A stretch of DNA of 64,000 nt from Bradymonadales bacterium (lineage in GTDB: Bacteria; Myxococcota_A; Bradymonadia; JAFGEP01), in assembly GCA_016931535.1 (NCBI GenBank), contig JAFGEP010000038.1:1-64000 (forward strand), given 5' to 3'. Positions 52,772 through 60,673 of this stretch are shown here, one piece after another. Each line of letters opens with the position of its first letter. The first letter of the stretch is position 1. The notes under the pieces were generated by a model. It ran no database searches, was not told the DNA's origin, and worked only from the letters and a program-made list of their open reading frames with translations. Both the position numbers and the translations under genes were made by a program.

Positions 52772-53320
52772 TCAGTCGTCGAACCTGGGCAGCCGGATCT
52801 TGCCGAAGGGCACGCCCAGCTCGGTCAGCTCCTCCTCCTCCTGCGGTGACGCGGTCCCCTTCAGGTTGCGGGGGTTGGCCTCTCCCAGGTGGATGGCGAT
52901 CGCCTCGTCGTAGAAATGACTGCCGACATCCTCGAAATGGCGGTCCAGGATCTCCTGGATCGCTCTACTCAACGTCCGGATGGTCGTCATCTCCTCCGCA
53001 TGGGACGGCGTCTGGGGCGAGGATTCGCCAGGAGGGGGAGCGGGTTCGTCGCTTTGAGATCCGGTCGCTTGATCGGGAGGGGCAGCCGGTCTGGCCGTCA
53101 AGATGGCGAGTTGTCGTTCTCGCCGCTTCTCTTTGTCGAGCCGAGCGGTGCGACGTTCGACATGCACCTTGGGCGCGCTGAGCTTCTCGGCAATCTGTGA
53201 CGAGCCGCACAACGGGCACTGGATCAGCCCCTTTTCCAGCTGGCGGAGGAACTCCTCCCGGTTGGAGAACCACCCCTCGAAGCGGTGGTTTTGGGGACAT
53301 GACAGGTCGAAGATGACCAT
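52772..53320 (-). CDS. DUF1178 family protein
   Basis: A 182-residue protein of a widespread proteobacterial family without known function. The N-terminal zinc-ribbon-like part (residues 1-45) reads MVIFDLSCPQNHRFEGWFS, with CPLCGS further on. The middle is charged and disordered (residues 60-105), and the C-terminal helix pair ends with HFEDVGSHFYDEAIAIHLGE and a GVPFGKIRLP tail. The ATG at 53320 matches the family N-terminus; an upstream start would add 15 unrelated residues. It is convergent with the acetyltransferase gene. Confidence 0.85.
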   Translation of the reverse strand: MVIFDLSCPQNHRFEGWFSNREEFLRQLEKGLIQCPLCGSSQIAEKLSAPKVHVERRTARLDKEKRRERQLAILTARPAAPPDQATGSQSDEPAPPPGESSPQTPSHAEEMTTIRTLSRAIQEILDRHFEDVGSHFYDEAIAIHLGEANPRNLKGTASPQEEEELTELGVPFGKIRLPRFDD

Positions 53321-53387
53321 CTTTCCCGACTCGACCGGCCTGCTGACCTGAAACAGCCGCAGCAAAGGAGACGACGGCGACGACCGC

Positions 53388-53726
53388 TCAGCGCTTGAGG
53401 GCCATCACGTCGGCCTTCGGCTCCCGCATCCGCAGCAGAATGTGCTGGTCGTCTGCAATCTCGATGGCGAACACCGCCTTCCTTTCGCCCCGGAACACAT
53501 CCATGACCACCTCTTCGGGACTCTCCGACGTGACCTGGTAGGTATCCACCTTGGCAGGACCCTTGCCGGATCCCTCGGTGGTCATGGTGTCCGCCGTGAA
53601 GGTGACCTTGAGATCGCCCATCATCATGGCAAAAATACTACCCAACTCGGCCACTGCGGGATCGACCTCTTGCCACCGGTCCAGATCGGCATGCCATTCC
53701 CCCAACAAGGTTTCCATGATGCTCAT
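53388..53726 (-). CDS. 112-residue hypothetical protein
   Basis: Not recognised. A small, probably cytoplasmic protein with a beta-rich pattern: METLLGEWHADLDRWQE at the start, then LKVTFTADTMTTEG, DTYQVTSESPEEVVMDVF and AVFAIEIADDQHILLRM. The shape recalls small lipocalin-like or START-like folds that measure a residual signal, but that is speculative. AGGAGA six bases upstream supports the ATG at 53726. It lies just downstream of the acidic protein ending at 53790 and may be co-transcribed with it. Confidence 0.6.
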   Translation of the reverse strand: MSIMETLLGEWHADLDRWQEVDPAVAELGSIFAMMMGDLKVTFTADTMTTEGSGKGPAKVDTYQVTSESPEEVVMDVFRGERKAVFAIEIADDQHILLRMREPKADVMALKR

Positions 53727-53789
53727 GTCATCTCCTGTGCTGCCAACGCAGCTCGAGAGGCGGTGCTTCCCGCCCATCGGTTGTGTTCA

Positions 53790-55391
53790 TCACTGCTGGT
53801 TGCCCCCCGGTTCTTCCGGTCCCTTCGGCCCCCCATCCGGTTTCTTGAGCAGGTTCGCCAAAAGGCTCTTGAAGTCGAACTTCACCGAGACCTTGATGTC
53901 AGAGACCACGGCCTGTCCGGCTTGTGGAGCGTCCTCGGTAACTTCTGACGGCTGGGCCGGCTCCTGGATTTCGGACGCCTCCCCCTCTACCGGTTCCGCC
54001 GGGGTGGACGGAGCCGCTTTGGCCGCCTTCTCCTCGTCGGTCATGGGGAGGGTCAGCTCCACCTTGGGTGGGACCAGGTTTTTGGCCACATCTCTCAACA
54101 CGGTCTGCAACAGCGAGGCGCCGTACTCCTTGAAGAAGCGATCGTCCAGCTGAATGTTGGTCGTGCCTCCGGTCTGCAGCGGCTGCTTGGCCATCGTCTG
54201 CTCGAAGAACCGGTTGAGGCTTTCCTGGATGCTCTCCCCGATCTTGAATACCGGAGAGTCCCTTTTCGCCTCGAGTCGCTGTCGCCAGGCCTCCAGGTCG
54301 ATGACGTTGTCCTCGGGCTTCCCGGCGGCCTGCTCCTCCTCCGCGCCACCTTCGCCTTCACCACTCGCCTCCGGGGTGGCGACAGGGGAGTCCTGTGCCC
54401 CCTCTTCGGATGAAGAGGGCGGGAAAGCCGCCGGCTCTGCTTCCGTTTCGACCTGATCCGCTGACGGCGATGAGGTTTCAGCCGGAGGGGGTTCGAGCGG
54501 CTGATCCGCCCCGGTCCGGCCGACCTCTGCCAGTTGCTCGCCAAGACTGGGTGCCAAGGGGAGGGTCTGGGTGCCGGCCTCTTCCGGTTCTTCGGCCAAA
54601 GAGGGGCCGGCTGTCGGCTCGATGGCGGTTGGCTCGCTCACGCGCTCTTCGTCCATCTCTTCCGGTATGCCCTCGGTCGCCGTCAAGGACGGTGCCTCGG
54701 CAGACACGTCGCCCACCTGGCTCGGCAAGTCTCGTTTTGCGGCTTCGGCTGCTGCCAGCGAACCTTGCTGGAGCAATTCCGCCAGTGACTCGGTCCAGGT
54801 GTAGAGCTTGCTGGCGATCTGCTGCACCACGGCGGACTTTTCCAGGGCATTGGCATCGAGCTGGTCCAGGTTTTCCAGCGGCATCCCCAGATGCTTGCTC
54901 AGCTTGTCCGCCAGCGCTTCCTGGATCCGCTTGCCCAGCGCCTCCATGGCCAGGCTCAGACCGCTGGTGCCTTCCTGGTCGGGCGGCTCGGCCCCGGTGT
55001 CCTCGGGCTTGAACGTGGTGGTCTCGTCTGCCTGGATCTCACTCGGGGCGGCCTCTTGCGATGGGGTGGCAGGCGCCGGCTTTCGGGTGACTTCCGCCTG
55101 CTTGGCCTCGGCGCTGATGGCGCCGAGCTCGTCGCCGAACGCTTTCAAGATGCCAAAGACCAACTCCTGGACGTTTTCTTCCATCTCGGCCTGGGTGACG
55201 GTGGACATATCCACCTTGCCGTCCTCGTCGAGCGGTTTTCCCAGTTTTTCACTGATCACCCTGGATGCCGCCCTTTCCATTCGGTCTCGAATGGCCGCCG
55301 GAGCGGGCCGTTGCGGCTCCTGATCCTGGGGGGGGCCCCCATTTCCGGATCCGCCGTTGCCAGTTCCCGTCACGTCATTGTCATCAGTCAT
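53790..55391 (-). CDS. acidic protein of a three-member family, large copy
   Basis: A 533-residue, Glu/Pro/Ala-rich, mostly disordered protein with no signal peptide. Two related helical segments lie near residues 32-75 and 155-205 (SEKLGKPLDEDGKVD; SKHLGMPLENLDQLD). Its C-terminal part shares a two-part module with the proteins at 56098 and 63061. Block A (about 360-445) runs IDLEAWRQRLE, then GESIQESLNRFFE, then FFKEYGASLLQTVLRDVAKN ending LVP. Block B (498-518) reads DIKVSVKFDFKSLLANLL. The blocks are joined by an acidic linker. GAGGA nine bases upstream supports the ATG at 55391. The function is unknown; the link to the eCIS-like genes is by proximity and shared paralogues. Confidence 0.7.
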   Translation of the reverse strand: MTDDNDVTGTGNGGSGNGGPPQDQEPQRPAPAAIRDRMERAASRVISEKLGKPLDEDGKVDMSTVTQAEMEENVQELVFGILKAFGDELGAISAEAKQAEVTRKPAPATPSQEAAPSEIQADETTTFKPEDTGAEPPDQEGTSGLSLAMEALGKRIQEALADKLSKHLGMPLENLDQLDANALEKSAVVQQIASKLYTWTESLAELLQQGSLAAAEAAKRDLPSQVGDVSAEAPSLTATEGIPEEMDEERVSEPTAIEPTAGPSLAEEPEEAGTQTLPLAPSLGEQLAEVGRTGADQPLEPPPAETSSPSADQVETEAEPAAFPPSSSEEGAQDSPVATPEASGEGEGGAEEEQAAGKPEDNVIDLEAWRQRLEAKRDSPVFKIGESIQESLNRFFEQTMAKQPLQTGGTTNIQLDDRFFKEYGASLLQTVLRDVAKNLVPPKVELTLPMTDEEKAAKAAPSTPAEPVEGEASEIQEPAQPSEVTEDAPQAGQAVVSDIKVSVKFDFKSLLANLLKKPDGGPKGPEEPGGNQQ

Positions 55392-55438
55392 CGGATCATT
55401 CCTCGCCACTGTGATGGTCTAAGCTGTGTCAAATTCTC

Positions 55439-55467
55439 ATTATGGCATCGATGGGCTGCCCTGTCAG
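55439..55467 (-). promoter_or_regulatory. promoter for the large acidic protein
   Basis: On the minus strand CTGACA (55462-55467) and CATAAT (55439-55444) are separated by 17 bases, about 48 bases before the ATG. Each hexamer matches five of six consensus bases. Confidence 0.5.
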
Positions 55468-55549
55468 CTGGTGTGCCACCAAAGCCCCCCTTGACATCGC
55501 CGATAGGGCGGGCGAACCTGCTGGCATCATCGATGGTTGTGAGGTGATC

Positions 55550-56035
55550 ATGGTGCACCAGGAACCCGAACGAACGGACTTGCCACAGCGGAAAGTCCTC
55601 TATGCCACCTACGAGGGCCCCAACAGCGGCTTGGGTAAAGCGGTTCATCCGGTGTACGCCTGGGTGGGAACCTATTACCAGGACCGCGTCTCCGATGTGA
55701 CCGTGGCCTACAGCCACCGTCCCTCCCCCGAGGAGGCGGGAAACAAGGAACGGCAGATCCAGGTGGAGATCCGGTTCGACCTGGACGAGTACATTCCCAT
55801 CGAGACCAAGGTTCCTCCGGGGCTGGCGATCAAGCAGGTGGCATCGGAGACCATCATCAGCCGGTCGTTTGCGGGGCCGCTTCCCGAGATGCAACCTCGC
55901 GTCTTCTCCTGGCTTGAGGAGATGTCCGAGCGATACCCCGTGGCGTCGGGTTATCGCCAGCGGTTCGTGACCATGGCTCAAAGGCCCGATGCTCCGGACT
56001 GGGAGATCGAGGTTCAGCTTGTCCTGAAGGGATAG
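55550..56035 (+). CDS. GyrI-like or effector-binding-domain-like protein
   Basis: A 161-residue protein. RKVLYATYEGPNSGLGKAVHPVYAWVGTY (here in parts: YATYEGPNSGLGKAVHPVYAW) and IPIETKVPPGLAIKQVASE resemble the small-molecule-binding GyrI-like/AraC effector-binding fold, in which such segments form the two beta-hairpins. There is no DNA-binding domain. GAGGTG five bases before the ATG at 55550 fixes the start. It is the only rightward gene within the acidic-protein region, so it may be an unrelated insertion. A TTGACA at 55491-55496 lacks a good -10. The assignment is tentative. Confidence 0.5.
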   Translation: MVHQEPERTDLPQRKVLYATYEGPNSGLGKAVHPVYAWVGTYYQDRVSDVTVAYSHRPSPEEAGNKERQIQVEIRFDLDEYIPIETKVPPGLAIKQVASETIISRSFAGPLPEMQPRVFSWLEEMSERYPVASGYRQRFVTMAQRPDAPDWEIEVQLVLKG

Positions 56036-56097
56036 GACGCCACTCGGTTGCGACGACGGCGCTGGTGGTATCCCTGCCTGTCGAGAGAGACAGAACG

Positions 56098-56670
56098 CTA
56101 CTTCTCGGGCTCGGTGGGGGGCACCGCTCTGGGCTGCAGCAGGCTCTTGAGAAAGTTCCCCAGGTCGAAGTTCACCGCGACATCGACATCCTGGGCTTCT
56201 CCCTCTTTCTCTGGCGCGCTATTTTCGGGGGCGGTGTCCTTTGCAGAGGGTTTCTCTTCCTCGGCCTCGGCCTCGGCCGACCGCGACTTGGCCAACGGAA
56301 GCTCCAGCTTGGAAGGGACGATGGCCTTGGCCAACGACTGCACCAGGGTGTTGACCAGCGGAACGCCGTGCTCCTTGAGGAAGGCCAGATCGACGTTGAC
56401 GTTGATGGGGCCTTCTGATTTCTCGGGTGGGGCCACGTGCTCGATGATGTACTGGCGGAAGGTATCCCGGATACTATCGGCGAAGCCCCCTCCCAGCAGG
56501 GGAGCTTCGGCCTGTGGCTCGTCCGCGGCTTCGGCTTCGACCCCGGGCTCCGCCTCCCCTTCCTTCACCGCCTCTTCCGGGAGGCGGTAAGCCGACTGGC
56601 GCTTGGGCTTCTCTGTGGTCTTGGTCTTCTCCCCGTTCTCTCCGCTTCCGCTATGGTCGTTGGAATCCAT
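56098..56670 (-). CDS. acidic protein of the three-member family, short copy
   Basis: A 190-residue acidic protein. It opens MDSNDHSGSGENGEK, like its paralogues (MTDDND..., MDNDKDN...). Block A covers about residues 60-125: FADSIRDTFRQYIIEHV and VDLAFLKEHGVPLVNTLV leading to AKAIVPSKLELP. A Glu-rich linker of about 35 residues follows, then block B, DVDVAVNFDLGNFLKSLLQP. This is the minimal version of the family and shows that the two blocks and their linker are the conserved core. It has its own promoter in the 83-base gap after the 1303-residue gene. It may be a chaperone or adaptor for that protein, but nothing shows this directly. Confidence 0.7.
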   Translation of the reverse strand: MDSNDHSGSGENGEKTKTTEKPKRQSAYRLPEEAVKEGEAEPGVEAEAADEPQAEAPLLGGGFADSIRDTFRQYIIEHVAPPEKSEGPINVNVDLAFLKEHGVPLVNTLVQSLAKAIVPSKLELPLAKSRSAEAEAEEEKPSAKDTAPENSAPEKEGEAQDVDVAVNFDLGNFLKSLLQPRAVPPTEPEK

Positions 56671-56723
56671 CGGTCACAACCTCGTTACATGGCAGTGGTT
56701 ACAGCTCTCCTCTTGGAGCGGTC

Positions 56724-56752
56724 AATGTACCGCGAGGAGGGTTCCTTGACAA
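56724..56752 (-). promoter_or_regulatory. promoter for the short acidic protein
   Basis: On the minus strand TTGTCA (56747-56752), a 17-base spacer and TACATT (56724-56729). It nearly matches the promoter of the ATPase gene (TTGTGG-17-TACATT), so the two units may be expressed together. Confidence 0.52.
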
Positions 56753-56753
56753 T

Positions 56754-59700
56754 CTAGAACAAGTCGGAAATGGCCTCCCAGGCGCTGCTGGCGGTGTTGG
56801 CGATCCCCTCGCCGACATCGGAGATGACGTCCATGGCCCAGCCGGCCGCCTTCATGGCCCACTGGCCGGCTCCCCGGATGACGCCCTTGCCCCAGGCTCC
56901 GGCGTCATTGAGGAAGTCGATGGCATCTTGGCCCAACGCCTTGAGGTTATTGGTCCACCATTCGCCGGCGTTCCTGAGGATCGCCATGGGGTCGCTGCTC
57001 TGCACCCAGCTGCGCACATCCTCGAACCAATCCGGGAGGTGAGCCTGGATCCAGTCGAACCCCTGCTGGAGCAGGGACCACAGGTCGAGGATCGCCTTCT
57101 TGACCTTCTCCAGCGAGAGATCTCCCTTCACGAAGACGCGGTAGGCGAGATAGAGCGGCACCGAGGCCGCCGCGAACGGACCCGACATCGAGGCCACGCT
57201 CACGATGTCCATGACCAGGCCGAACAGGTAGGCCACGTTGGCCACCTTCTCGGCCATCTCGCTGACCTCCTGGAACTTCTGCTGCATCTCGCCCATGGGG
57301 CCGCCGCCCTGGCCACCCTTCTGCTGCGCCTCCCGCTCGGCCGGCGACTCCAGCTGGGGTCCGCCCGGCGACGCCTTGGCGCCACCGCCGCTCGACTGGC
57401 TGAAGCCCGATACGCCCCCCGCCGTCTGCCGGGTCTGGTTCTGGGTGCCGCCGCTGGGGGAGACGGTGGAGGCCGGCGCTCCGCCCTCCTCCTTGCTCTC
57501 ACCCTGATCGCCCCACTTGTAGACCCCGTTCCACTCCCAGTTGAACAGCTCTCCCAGGGGAACCTGCCACTCGGCCAGGTCCTTGCGCGCCTGCTCCGAG
57601 CCCAGCATGGCGAACAGGTAGGGCCGGACGAACAGGTCTAGCTGCGGGACGATCGACACCCCGATGCCCAGCTCTCCGCCGAACCCCTCCGGGCCGCCCT
57701 TGAGCTCCGCGTAGGGAGTGAGGTTCACCGGTACGCTCAGGCGAACCTCCCCTTCCACCGCGATCCCTGCCTCCAGCCCTTTCACCCCCAAGGTCACCCC
57801 CACGTAGGGCTTGGCCGCCGCCTCGAAGGTGAGGCCGGCGTTGAGGTCGGCCCGGGCCGTGAAGGTGGGCATGTTGGCCTGCAGGGGGTGGAAGTCCTCG
57901 ATGCCGATGGTGGTGGTGAGGGTCAACGGTTGCAGCGCCGCTTTGAGGCCCGCGTCGGCGCCCACCTTGATGTTGACCCCGTAGTAGGGTCCGAAGTTCA
58001 TGCCGGGCAGGATGGGGAACTGGAAGTTGAACAGATCCTGACCGGGCACCAGCTCGACGCCCTCGACCTTGAACTCCCCGCTCAAGACCGGGTCCAGGTT
58101 CTGGTCGACCTCGACCCCGATCTTGCCCTTGAGCAGCTCGTTGATGCTGTAATCCACCTCGCCGTGGATGCGGAAGGTGTCGTCCTCGTTGTACTCGACG
58201 TCGATCAGGCCGCCCAGGTTCTCGTTCAAGGTGAAGTCGATCTTGCCGCTGCCGGAGTAGACGTCCCTCCCGCCCTCGTTGCGCCAGTTGACGGTAAAGT
58301 CGCCGGTCAGGCCGTTGAGCTGGGGGATGGTGATCTTGGCCGCGCCGCCGGCGCTGACCAGCTTGTCCTCCTCGATGCGGGCGTTGCCCGTGACGTTTTC
58401 TACCTGGACCTTGCCCTCCAGCAGGTTGATGGGCTGCCGCAGGGTGGCCTGACCTTCGGCCCAGGAGAGCTTCTGGCCCGAGACGTCGTAGGCGCCCGAC
58501 CCGGCGACGGAGGCCAGAAGGCCGTCCTTGGTGTGGAGATCGACGTTGATGTCTCCCTCCACCATTCCGGGTTGGCTGTCCACGAGCTCCACTCTGCCAC
58601 TCGACCCTTCCTTGATCACGATCAGGGAGCCACCCCCCAGGTCGGTGATCAGATCGCGCATCAGGCGGCCCTGGCCTCTGCCGCTGAGCAATTTATCAAA
58701 GGTCCGCAGGCCGGCTCCGAATATGTCGAACCGGAAGGTGGGTTGCCCCTCCAGGGGGACCTCGACGGCGGCGTCGGCGGTGACCTCCACCAGCTTGTTG
58801 GCCTCGATGACGGCCTCCCCGCGCATTTCTTTGAGCACGGCCCCGTTGCCGCCAATGTCCAGTGGTTCGAGCAAGGTGGCCTGCGCCTTGCCGTTGAACT
58901 GGCCGGCGCCGACATCGTAGGTGCCGCCCAGGCTGCCTTCGAACTGGGGCATGGTGAACTTGCCCCCGCCCTCGACCTCGGTCAGGTTGCTATTCTCCAT
59001 CTTGAGGCCGATCATCCCGTCGGTGACCGTCATGTCGCCCAGCACCTGGGGCTGGATCTGGTGGAGCGTTCCGCTGGCGGACCAGCTATGGTTGGGGTGC
59101 TGGTAGGTCGCCTGGACATCCCCCTCCATCCAGTCGTTGACCTTGAGGTGGCCCTCCCCGGTCACCAGGAACATCTGCTTGGTGAAGTTGCCGGACAGGA
59201 TGGCCGACTCCAGCACCACGCCGTTGGCGAGCTGGAGAGCGTCCTGGGGGGTGAAGGAGACGGTTCCGCCCAGGATCCCGTTCTCGGCGGCGGCGTTGAG
59301 GGTGATCGTCCCGACACCGCCGATGTCGCCGGTGAGGTTGCCCACCCCGCTGATGTTGCCCTGGTTGTCTAAAGCGATCCGGATGAGACCGCTGAGCAGG
59401 ACGATCCCCATCCCGATGTTCACCAGCTCGTGGGTGAAGGTGGCCGAGCCGGTGATCCCCTCCGGGCTGAGCACCAGGTCGATCTTACCGGCGCCCCAGT
59501 CGCCCAGGCGCAGGTCCACCTTTTCGATGCTGCAGGCCACCCCTCCGCCCTCTCGAATGGCCAGATCGGCGTTGGTGACGTTGACGAAGCTGCCGATCGT
59601 GACGCTGGCCTTCACCTTGCCTCCGGTGATCTGCCAGTTGCTGTCGAAGTTGATGGTCGCCTCGCCCAGGGTCAAGCCGGGGATGGGGGACTCGATGCCG

Positions 59701-60665
59701 CGCAGGGTGACCTCCGATCCGGTGGTGGGGGGGATGTTCACCTCCATGCTGGCTCCACCGAAGTTGAGCACCACTCGGCTGGGTGGCCCCTGCTCGCCCA
59801 CGTCGGCCGCCACGGCCCCCTGGGAGATCGTCTCCTGGGGAGGAGCCGGTGTCCTGCCGGAGGCGAACTCCTCGGCGATCCGCTTGGCCTCGGATTCGGC
59901 CGCCGGCATGGAGGTCACCTCCGTGCCGCCGCCGGCCAGGGCGTTATGCATCTGGGCCCAGTGGGCGACCTCTTCGCCCAAAAGTTTCTGCCCCTCTTTC
60001 TGATTGGGGTTGTACTCGTCGGGATGGAGGAAGACCTGGCTGTCCTTGGCCATCATGAGGCCGGAGGCGCCATGCTGCTCGGCGACCGCCTTGGCCTCCT
60101 GGTCGGCCTTGATGGGAACCTTGGCGGGGTCCACGCCGATCTTGGGCCCCAGGTTGTTCAACAGGGCGGCGGTCTGCTCGGCGCGGGAGCGGTTCTGGTC
60201 GATGATGTTCTGTTCCGCGGCCTGCTGCTCGGGTGGCAGCTCGAGCGCCTCGGGGGGGGCGTTTTTCTTCTCCTCCTCCTCCCGCTGGTCCACGCTCTCC
60301 TGGGCGCCCTGCAGCCGGTTCACGATCCGTTCGGCCACATCGGCGGCATTGACCTCCATGGGCTGATCTTTGGTCTCGCCGGCGCTCGCCCGCTCCTGGT
60401 TGCGGTTCGCCCGCTCCATGACGTCGGAGTGGAGCTGCTCGGCCGCCACCGGTCCGTAGGCCTGAGACACCCCATCCAGGACCTGCTGGTAGCCCGCCTG
60501 ATCCGACGCGTAGAGCATGCCCATCTTGGCGGTGACCTCTGGACCCTCGTTGGCGATGATCGCCTGGGTCTGGGACTGGACCTCGGGGGCTGTGTCCTGG
60601 CGTGGCGGGGTGACCCGCTGTTCACCGGAGACAGCTTTCTTCGCGTTTTGAATCAAGTTACTCAT
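56754..60665 (-). CDS. 1303-residue protein with degenerate eCIS-core (DUF4157-like) domain
   Basis: No signal peptide. Residues about 188-240 follow the DUF4157/eCIS-core pattern: VPIKADQEAKAVAEQHGAS, QVFLHPDEYNPNQKEGQKLL and EEVAHWAQ. The zinc motif HExxH is EEVAH (Glu231 replaces His; His235 kept), so it is probably not an active protease. Residues about 290-1090 are a long run of beta repeats (GEATINFDSNWQITGG, GTLNA, AQATLLEPLDIGGNG, GQATLRQPINLLEGK) like a beta-solenoid or lipid-transfer-type groove. A Gly/Ser/Gln-rich linker and an amphipathic helical end with Trp follow (residues 1140-1303, including a hydrophobic stretch MSGPFAAASVPLYLAYRVFV). It starts eight bases after the ATPase stop. 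Likely a cargo, effector or structural part of an injection-type machine. Confidence 0.7.
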   Translation of the reverse strand: MSNLIQNAKKAVSGEQRVTPPRQDTAPEVQSQTQAIIANEGPEVTAKMGMLYASDQAGYQQVLDGVSQAYGPVAAEQLHSDVMERANRNQERASAGETKDQPMEVNAADVAERIVNRLQGAQESVDQREEEEKKNAPPEALELPPEQQAAEQNIIDQNRSRAEQTAALLNNLGPKIGVDPAKVPIKADQEAKAVAEQHGASGLMMAKDSQVFLHPDEYNPNQKEGQKLLGEEVAHWAQMHNALAGGGTEVTSMPAAESEAKRIAEEFASGRTPAPPQETISQGAVAADVGEQGPPSRVVLNFGGASMEVNIPPTTGSEVTLRGIESPIPGLTLGEATINFDSNWQITGGKVKASVTIGSFVNVTNADLAIREGGGVACSIEKVDLRLGDWGAGKIDLVLSPEGITGSATFTHELVNIGMGIVLLSGLIRIALDNQGNISGVGNLTGDIGGVGTITLNAAAENGILGGTVSFTPQDALQLANGVVLESAILSGNFTKQMFLVTGEGHLKVNDWMEGDVQATYQHPNHSWSASGTLHQIQPQVLGDMTVTDGMIGLKMENSNLTEVEGGGKFTMPQFEGSLGGTYDVGAGQFNGKAQATLLEPLDIGGNGAVLKEMRGEAVIEANKLVEVTADAAVEVPLEGQPTFRFDIFGAGLRTFDKLLSGRGQGRLMRDLITDLGGGSLIVIKEGSSGRVELVDSQPGMVEGDINVDLHTKDGLLASVAGSGAYDVSGQKLSWAEGQATLRQPINLLEGKVQVENVTGNARIEEDKLVSAGGAAKITIPQLNGLTGDFTVNWRNEGGRDVYSGSGKIDFTLNENLGGLIDVEYNEDDTFRIHGEVDYSINELLKGKIGVEVDQNLDPVLSGEFKVEGVELVPGQDLFNFQFPILPGMNFGPYYGVNIKVGADAGLKAALQPLTLTTTIGIEDFHPLQANMPTFTARADLNAGLTFEAAAKPYVGVTLGVKGLEAGIAVEGEVRLSVPVNLTPYAELKGGPEGFGGELGIGVSIVPQLDLFVRPYLFAMLGSEQARKDLAEWQVPLGELFNWEWNGVYKWGDQGESKEEGGAPASTVSPSGGTQNQTRQTAGGVSGFSQSSGGGAKASPGGPQLESPAEREAQQKGGQGGGPMGEMQQKFQEVSEMAEKVANVAYLFGLVMDIVSVASMSGPFAAASVPLYLAYRVFVKGDLSLEKVKKAILDLWSLLQQGFDWIQAHLPDWFEDVRSWVQSSDPMAILRNAGEWWTNNLKALGQDAIDFLNDAGAWGKGVIRGAGQWAMKAAGWAMDVISDVGEGIANTASSAWEAISDLF

Positions 60666-60673
60666 CGAACGCC

